7,704 nt of DNA from NCBI RefSeq assembly GCF_964259225.1, contig NZ_CAXVKN010000086.1; one strand, 5' to 3'. The notes beneath the pieces are model-generated. The model searched no databases, was not told the origin of the DNA, and saw only the letters and a program-made list of their open reading frames with translations. Of the stretch, positions 5,628 to 7,704 are shown one piece after another. The translations under genes and the position numbers were made by a program. The stretch's first letter is position 1; the number at the start of each line of letters is the position of its first letter. Origin of the DNA: Catenibacterium mitsuoka_A. GTDB taxonomy: Bacteria > Bacillota_I > Bacilli_A > Erysipelotrichales > Coprobacillaceae.

Positions 5628-6591
5628 ATGAAGATTAGTAAAATAATTGATGATGCTAAACTAAAAGTAGAGGATGTTATTGATAAGGCTGAGTTAGATA
5701 AGCATGCTAAGGAACTAAGTGATGCTGCAGTAGACAAAGCAAAAGAATTTAGGGATGGTACAACAGAAAAAGCACATGATGTTGCAGTAAAGATGGATGA
5801 AATGAAACGTCAATGGGATTTGAAAAGACTGAAACCAATCTTCTCTGAAGATTTAAATGGTATGCAATATTCACGACTTGTGAGAATTGTAGAAAGAGAT
5901 AAGAAGTTTGATATAGAAGTATGTAGAGGATCAATTGGATATTGGGCTACCTGTAAGGGTGAGAGATGGGTGAATATCTTTAAAGATTCAGTTAATAAGT
6001 TTGGATTGAATTTCTATCCTTACGAAGATGTTAATTTCTATTATGTAGATCCTACTAATAAGGATAACTATATTGTGCTAGATGAATACTTTGATCGTTT
6101 AAAGCAGGCTCGTGTAAATGAATTACAGAAGATTGCGCAGGATTTAGGTGCAAAAAAAATTCAGAGTTACTTATATGAGAGAAAAATCTTCACTTATTAA
6201 GAAGAAATGGAATGGAAAAGCAGATGGAAAAGCTAAAGATGGAGATGGTACAGTGTCAGCTGAAGTTGATAAACTAGCAAAACAATACGATAAAGTAGAG
6301 ATTGAAGCTGAAAATAGTTTTCCAGGACATGAGCCAGTTGAACCTCATGTAAGATATTTGAAGTATGATCAAAATGTTCAAAACTTAATAGATATGCGTA
6401 TGGATACTAAGGGACCTATAAACCATCAGACACTAAGTATCAAATTAAGCAGTACATCAGGTTTAAAAGAAAATGATGCTGCAAAGCTTGATATGATATT
6501 GAAAAGTTTGAAGATGGCTGGGAATACAACTGTATTAAGTGAAGTACAAAATGAAGAGAAAAGTATTTTAAAGTATGAAATAGAGTTTTAA
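5628..6591 (+). pseudogene. Unrecognised ~320-aa protein with amphipathic N-terminal helices, frameshifted at an A8 run
   Basis: ATG 5628 follows AGGAGG (5613-5618) at 9 nt. Residues 1-65 are Lys/Asp/Glu/Ala repeats, predicted long amphipathic helix or coiled coil. A mixed domain with aromatic patches follows (GYWATCKGERWVNIF, NFYYVDP), to about residue 177. In that frame the protein stops at 6200 after 190 codons. The +1 frame, without an RBS of its own, continues from 6160 as FRVTYMREKSS... to FPGHEPVEP, QNLIDMRMD, a Ser/Thr-rich GLKENDAAKLD stretch and the end KYEIEF. Joined at the A8 run (6152-6159) the two halves read as one continuous protein: one A too many explains the break. I recall related full-length proteins but no named function. 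It is the second gene of the MerR operon. It could be dead, rescued by transcriptional slippage on A8, or an assembly error. Confidence 0.65.
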
Positions 6592-6627
6592 GGTAAAGGA
6601 CCTAGGTTGATTCTAGGTCCTTTACCT
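6591..6627 (+). terminator. Strong 15-bp hairpin after the 5628 gene, no T-run
   Basis: AGGTAAAGGACCTAG (6591-6605) and CTAGGTCCTTTACCT (6613-6627) pair perfectly around a 7-nt loop. It starts on the last base of the stop codon. No T-run follows, so termination may need help, or the hairpin may protect the 3' end of the transcript. Confidence 0.55.
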
Positions 6628-6631
6628 ATGG

Positions 6632-6720
6632 TATTTCCATATTCAAAACAACTATTTCTATATGTTATAATATGGTTAATCGGTGGTAGTACTATGAATG
6701 CATACTTAAAAATAGATAGT
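6632..6720 (+). repeat. 89-bp direct repeat, copy 1 (promoter plus start of the RpiR fragment)
   Basis: It matches 7546-7634 without gaps at roughly 86% identity (about a dozen differences by eye). It spans the promoter, RBS and first nine codons, pointing to duplication of a gene start. Confidence 0.85.
6642..6686 (+). promoter_or_regulatory. Sigma-A promoter with extended -10 and RBS for the RpiR-fragment/RpiB pair
   Basis: TTCAAA (6642-6647), an 18-bp spacer and TATAAT (6666-6671) preceded by TGT make a perfect extended -10. The RBS GGTGG (6682-6686) sits 7 nt before ATG 6694, so the leader is only about 15 nt. Confidence 0.85.
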
Positions 6721-6915
6721 TATACTGTTACAGAAAAGCTAATAACTAGTTATATATTACAAAATTTTGCAGCAGCTAATATCCGTTTCTCAAAGAAAAC
6801 AGGCTTTAAAGTGTTTATTAATCTAAAGATGAATCTACTAAAGAAGAAAAACAAGAAGCAGATTAAATACGAATACAGTATTAACATAGATACACTATTG
6901 GAGGAATATCAATGA
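6694..6915 (+). CDS. Truncated RpiR-type HTH regulator fragment
   Basis: The 73-aa product starts at ATG 6694, seven bases after GGTGG; the frame extends upstream but without an RBS. SYTVTEKLITSYILQNF (9-25) matches the first helices of RpiR regulators (the S-x-x-E-K-x-x-x-YIL-x-N pattern), and IRFSKKTGFKVFINLKMNLLKK (30-51) matches their RF-C-K-K-L-GFKGF-x-x-LK end. The roughly 20 residues that should lie between, with the first recognition elements, are absent, and so is the whole sugar-binding SIS domain. It is therefore probably unable to bind DNA normally. The start codon of the isomerase gene overlaps its stop (ATGA at 6912-6915), and RpiR regulators commonly neighbour sugar-phosphate isomerases, which supports the call. 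It may now serve mainly as a translational leader for the isomerase. Confidence 0.6.
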   Translation: MNAYLKIDSYTVTEKLITSYILQNFAAANIRFSKKTGFKVFINLKMNLLKKKNKKQIKYEYSINIDTLLEEYQ

Positions 6916-7517
6916 AGATAGCAGTCGTACAAGCAAGTTCGCAAGTATCAAAAAATGAGATGCTTTATAAATATACAAAGAAATATGCTAAAGATGCAGA
7001 AGTTATTAATCTTGGATGTTTTGCAGATGAAGATGAAAACTATACTTATGTTGAGATTGCATTGTTGATTGGAATACTCATAAACAGTCATATAGTTGAT
7101 TTTGCTGTGACTGGATGTTCTTCAGGACAAGGGATGATGCTTGCTTGTAATAGTATGCCCGGTGTTTTATGCGGGTATGTTCCAACTGCGAAAGATGCCT
7201 ATTTATTTGCACAGATCAATAATGGAAATGTAGTATCTTTACCTCTTGGAGAAGAATATACATATACAGGTGAAAAGAATTTAGAGGAAACAATCAAAGC
7301 ATTATTTTCAGAACCATTTGGTGGTGGATATCCTAAAAGTGAAGCAAAAAGAAAGATTTCGGATGCTAAAAAACTAAAAGAAATAAAAGCAAAATCACAA
7401 ATTGATTTTGAAATGTTTTTGAATAAGTTAGATCCAGATATGGTTAAAAAAGTAAAACATAAAATGCACAATAGTTTTAATTTGATAGATACAAGTAATG
7501 TAATTAAGATTATTTAA
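6912..7517 (+). CDS. RpiB/LacA/LacB-family sugar-phosphate isomerase
   Basis: This 201-aa cytoplasmic enzyme would interconvert aldose and ketose sugar phosphates (ribose 5-phosphate or a hexose/galactose 6-phosphate analogue). MKIAVVQASSQ begins the Rossmann-like fold. VTGCSSGQG places Cys69 at the position of the catalytic Cys of RpiB, next to the phosphate-binding glycine loop, and MMLACNSMPGVLCGY and NNGNVVSLPLG match the following conserved segments. It is longer than typical RpiB (about 150 aa) because of a Lys-rich tail of some 50 residues after GGGYPKSEAK, as in the larger gut-Firmicute subgroup. It is translated by ATGA coupling from the RpiR fragment, with a terminator just after. 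The exact substrate cannot be told from the sequence. Confidence 0.85.
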   Translation: MKIAVVQASSQVSKNEMLYKYTKKYAKDAEVINLGCFADEDENYTYVEIALLIGILINSHIVDFAVTGCSSGQGMMLACNSMPGVLCGYVPTAKDAYLFAQINNGNVVSLPLGEEYTYTGEKNLEETIKALFSEPFGGGYPKSEAKRKISDAKKLKEIKAKSQIDFEMFLNKLDPDMVKKVKHKMHNSFNLIDTSNVIKII

Positions 7518-7528
7518 AATAGTTTTCA

Positions 7529-7551
7529 ATCCCCTCTTCAGGGGATATTTT
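7529..7551 (+). terminator. Terminator after the isomerase gene
   Basis: ATCCCCT (7529-7535) pairs with AGGGGAT (7540-7546) around CTTC, followed by ATTTTC, a weak T-run. It begins 11 bases after the stop codon. Confidence 0.65.
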
Positions 7552-7634
7552 CATATTCAAAACAATTCTTTTTATATGTTATAATATAGTTGATCGGTGG
7601 TAATCCTATGAATGCATACTTAAGAACAGACAAT
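7546..7634 (+). repeat. 89-bp direct repeat, copy 2
   Basis: It aligns without gaps to 6632-6720, including the promoter, RBS and first nine codons. Similarity fades after codon nine. Confidence 0.85.
7556..7600 (+). promoter_or_regulatory. Second copy of the extended -10 promoter and RBS
   Basis: TTCAAA (7556-7561), an 18-bp spacer, TGT-TATAAT (7577-7585) and GGTGG (7596-7600) keep the spacing of copy 1 exactly, so the promoter should be active. Confidence 0.8.
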
Positions 7635-7643
7635 ATGAAATGA
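7608..7643 (+). pseudogene. 11-codon remnant of an RpiR-like gene start, or leader peptide
   Basis: ATG 7608, seven bases after GGTGG, encodes MNAYLRTDNMK and stops at 7641-7643. The first five residues equal those of the 73-aa RpiR fragment. AGGAGG (7646-7651) follows at once, but no start codon lies at a usable distance. Either the gene was truncated here, or this is a leader ORF for a gene beyond the window. Nothing else is recognisable to 7704. Confidence 0.45.
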
Positions 7644-7704
7644 CGAGGAGGAAACAAAAAAAGTAACTCTCCTTAATTGTTCAATCGTGGATTTACCATT
7701 ATAC

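Noticed and set aside
5492..5737. 81-aa Ser/Leu/Ile-rich minus-strand frame, also 61 aa at 5749-5934 and 90 aa at 7199-7471
   Set aside because: They are antisense to well-supported genes (MerR and its partner, RpiB family), and their hydrophobic composition is what the complement of Lys/Glu-rich coding gives.
6148..6591. Independent 147-aa gene starting at GTG 6148
   Set aside because: The start has no RBS, lies inside the preceding coding frame and the protein continues the upstream product seamlessly; a frameshift at the A8 run explains it better.
6607..6693. Upstream extension of the 73-aa RpiR-like frame
   Set aside because: It runs through a terminator-type hairpin and the promoter; ATG 6694 has the RBS and is conserved in the second repeat copy.
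1..7704. CRISPR array, tRNA, rRNA or known riboswitch
   Set aside because: No regularly spaced repeats, cloverleaf or familiar aptamer core was seen on either strand by reading; a covariance-model scan would be needed to exclude weak cases.

Overview
The window is AT-rich bacterial DNA with strong AGGAGG-type ribosome binding sites, sigma-A promoters (including two perfect TGTTATAAT extended -10 elements) and many short hairpin terminators. Together with the protein families this points to a low-GC gut Firmicute (Bacillota). Erysipelotrichia or Clostridia are plausible, but I cannot fix the genus from sequence alone.

Layout. (1) 1-180: a 38-bp perfect palindrome at the very edge, then a weak terminator, then a promoter region with a GTTAG/CTAAC palindromic operator. 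(2) 181-2586: a two-gene metal transport operon. It holds a 75-aa one-pass membrane protein (DUF6110-like) and a full-length 703-aa P1B-type metal ATPase, separated by a hairpin attenuator and closed by a terminator. (3) 2587-3760: a gene-poor graveyard. It has two degraded structures resembling the right end/omegaRNA of IS200/IS605-IS1341 (TnpB) elements, a multiply frameshifted fossil of a DUF1016/YhcG-like nuclease gene, several hairpins and a bidirectional terminator. (4) 3760-5034, minus strand: a MazG-like NTP pyrophosphohydrolase gene, frameshifted at an A-run, overlapping by 8 bp an intact HNH endonuclease gene. (5) 5088-6627: a terminator-like hairpin, a MerR regulator with an odd hairpin-rich 5' end, and an unrecognised ~320-aa two-part protein split by a frameshift in a run of eight A. 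(6) 6632-7704: an 89-bp promoter/start-codon direct repeat flanking a fragmentary RpiR-type HTH gene and a RpiB/LacAB-family isomerase, translationally coupled to each other. The second repeat copy ends in an 11-codon ORF.

How the parts work together. The small protein and the ATPase very likely form one metal transport unit, with the operator suggesting metal-responsive control. HNH plus MazG look like a compact nuclease/nucleotide-hydrolase cassette that could serve in defence (inference). MerR probably controls the gene 13 nt downstream of it. The RpiR fragment and RpiB echo the common pairing of a sugar-phosphate regulator with its isomerase.

Three genes or fossils (DUF1016, mazG-like, the 5628 gene) are broken at A homopolymers, two of them on perfect -1 slippery heptamers. 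This is either decay, programmed or transcriptional slippage, or an assembly problem, and it is the main thing to resolve. I see no CRISPR array, tRNA or rRNA.
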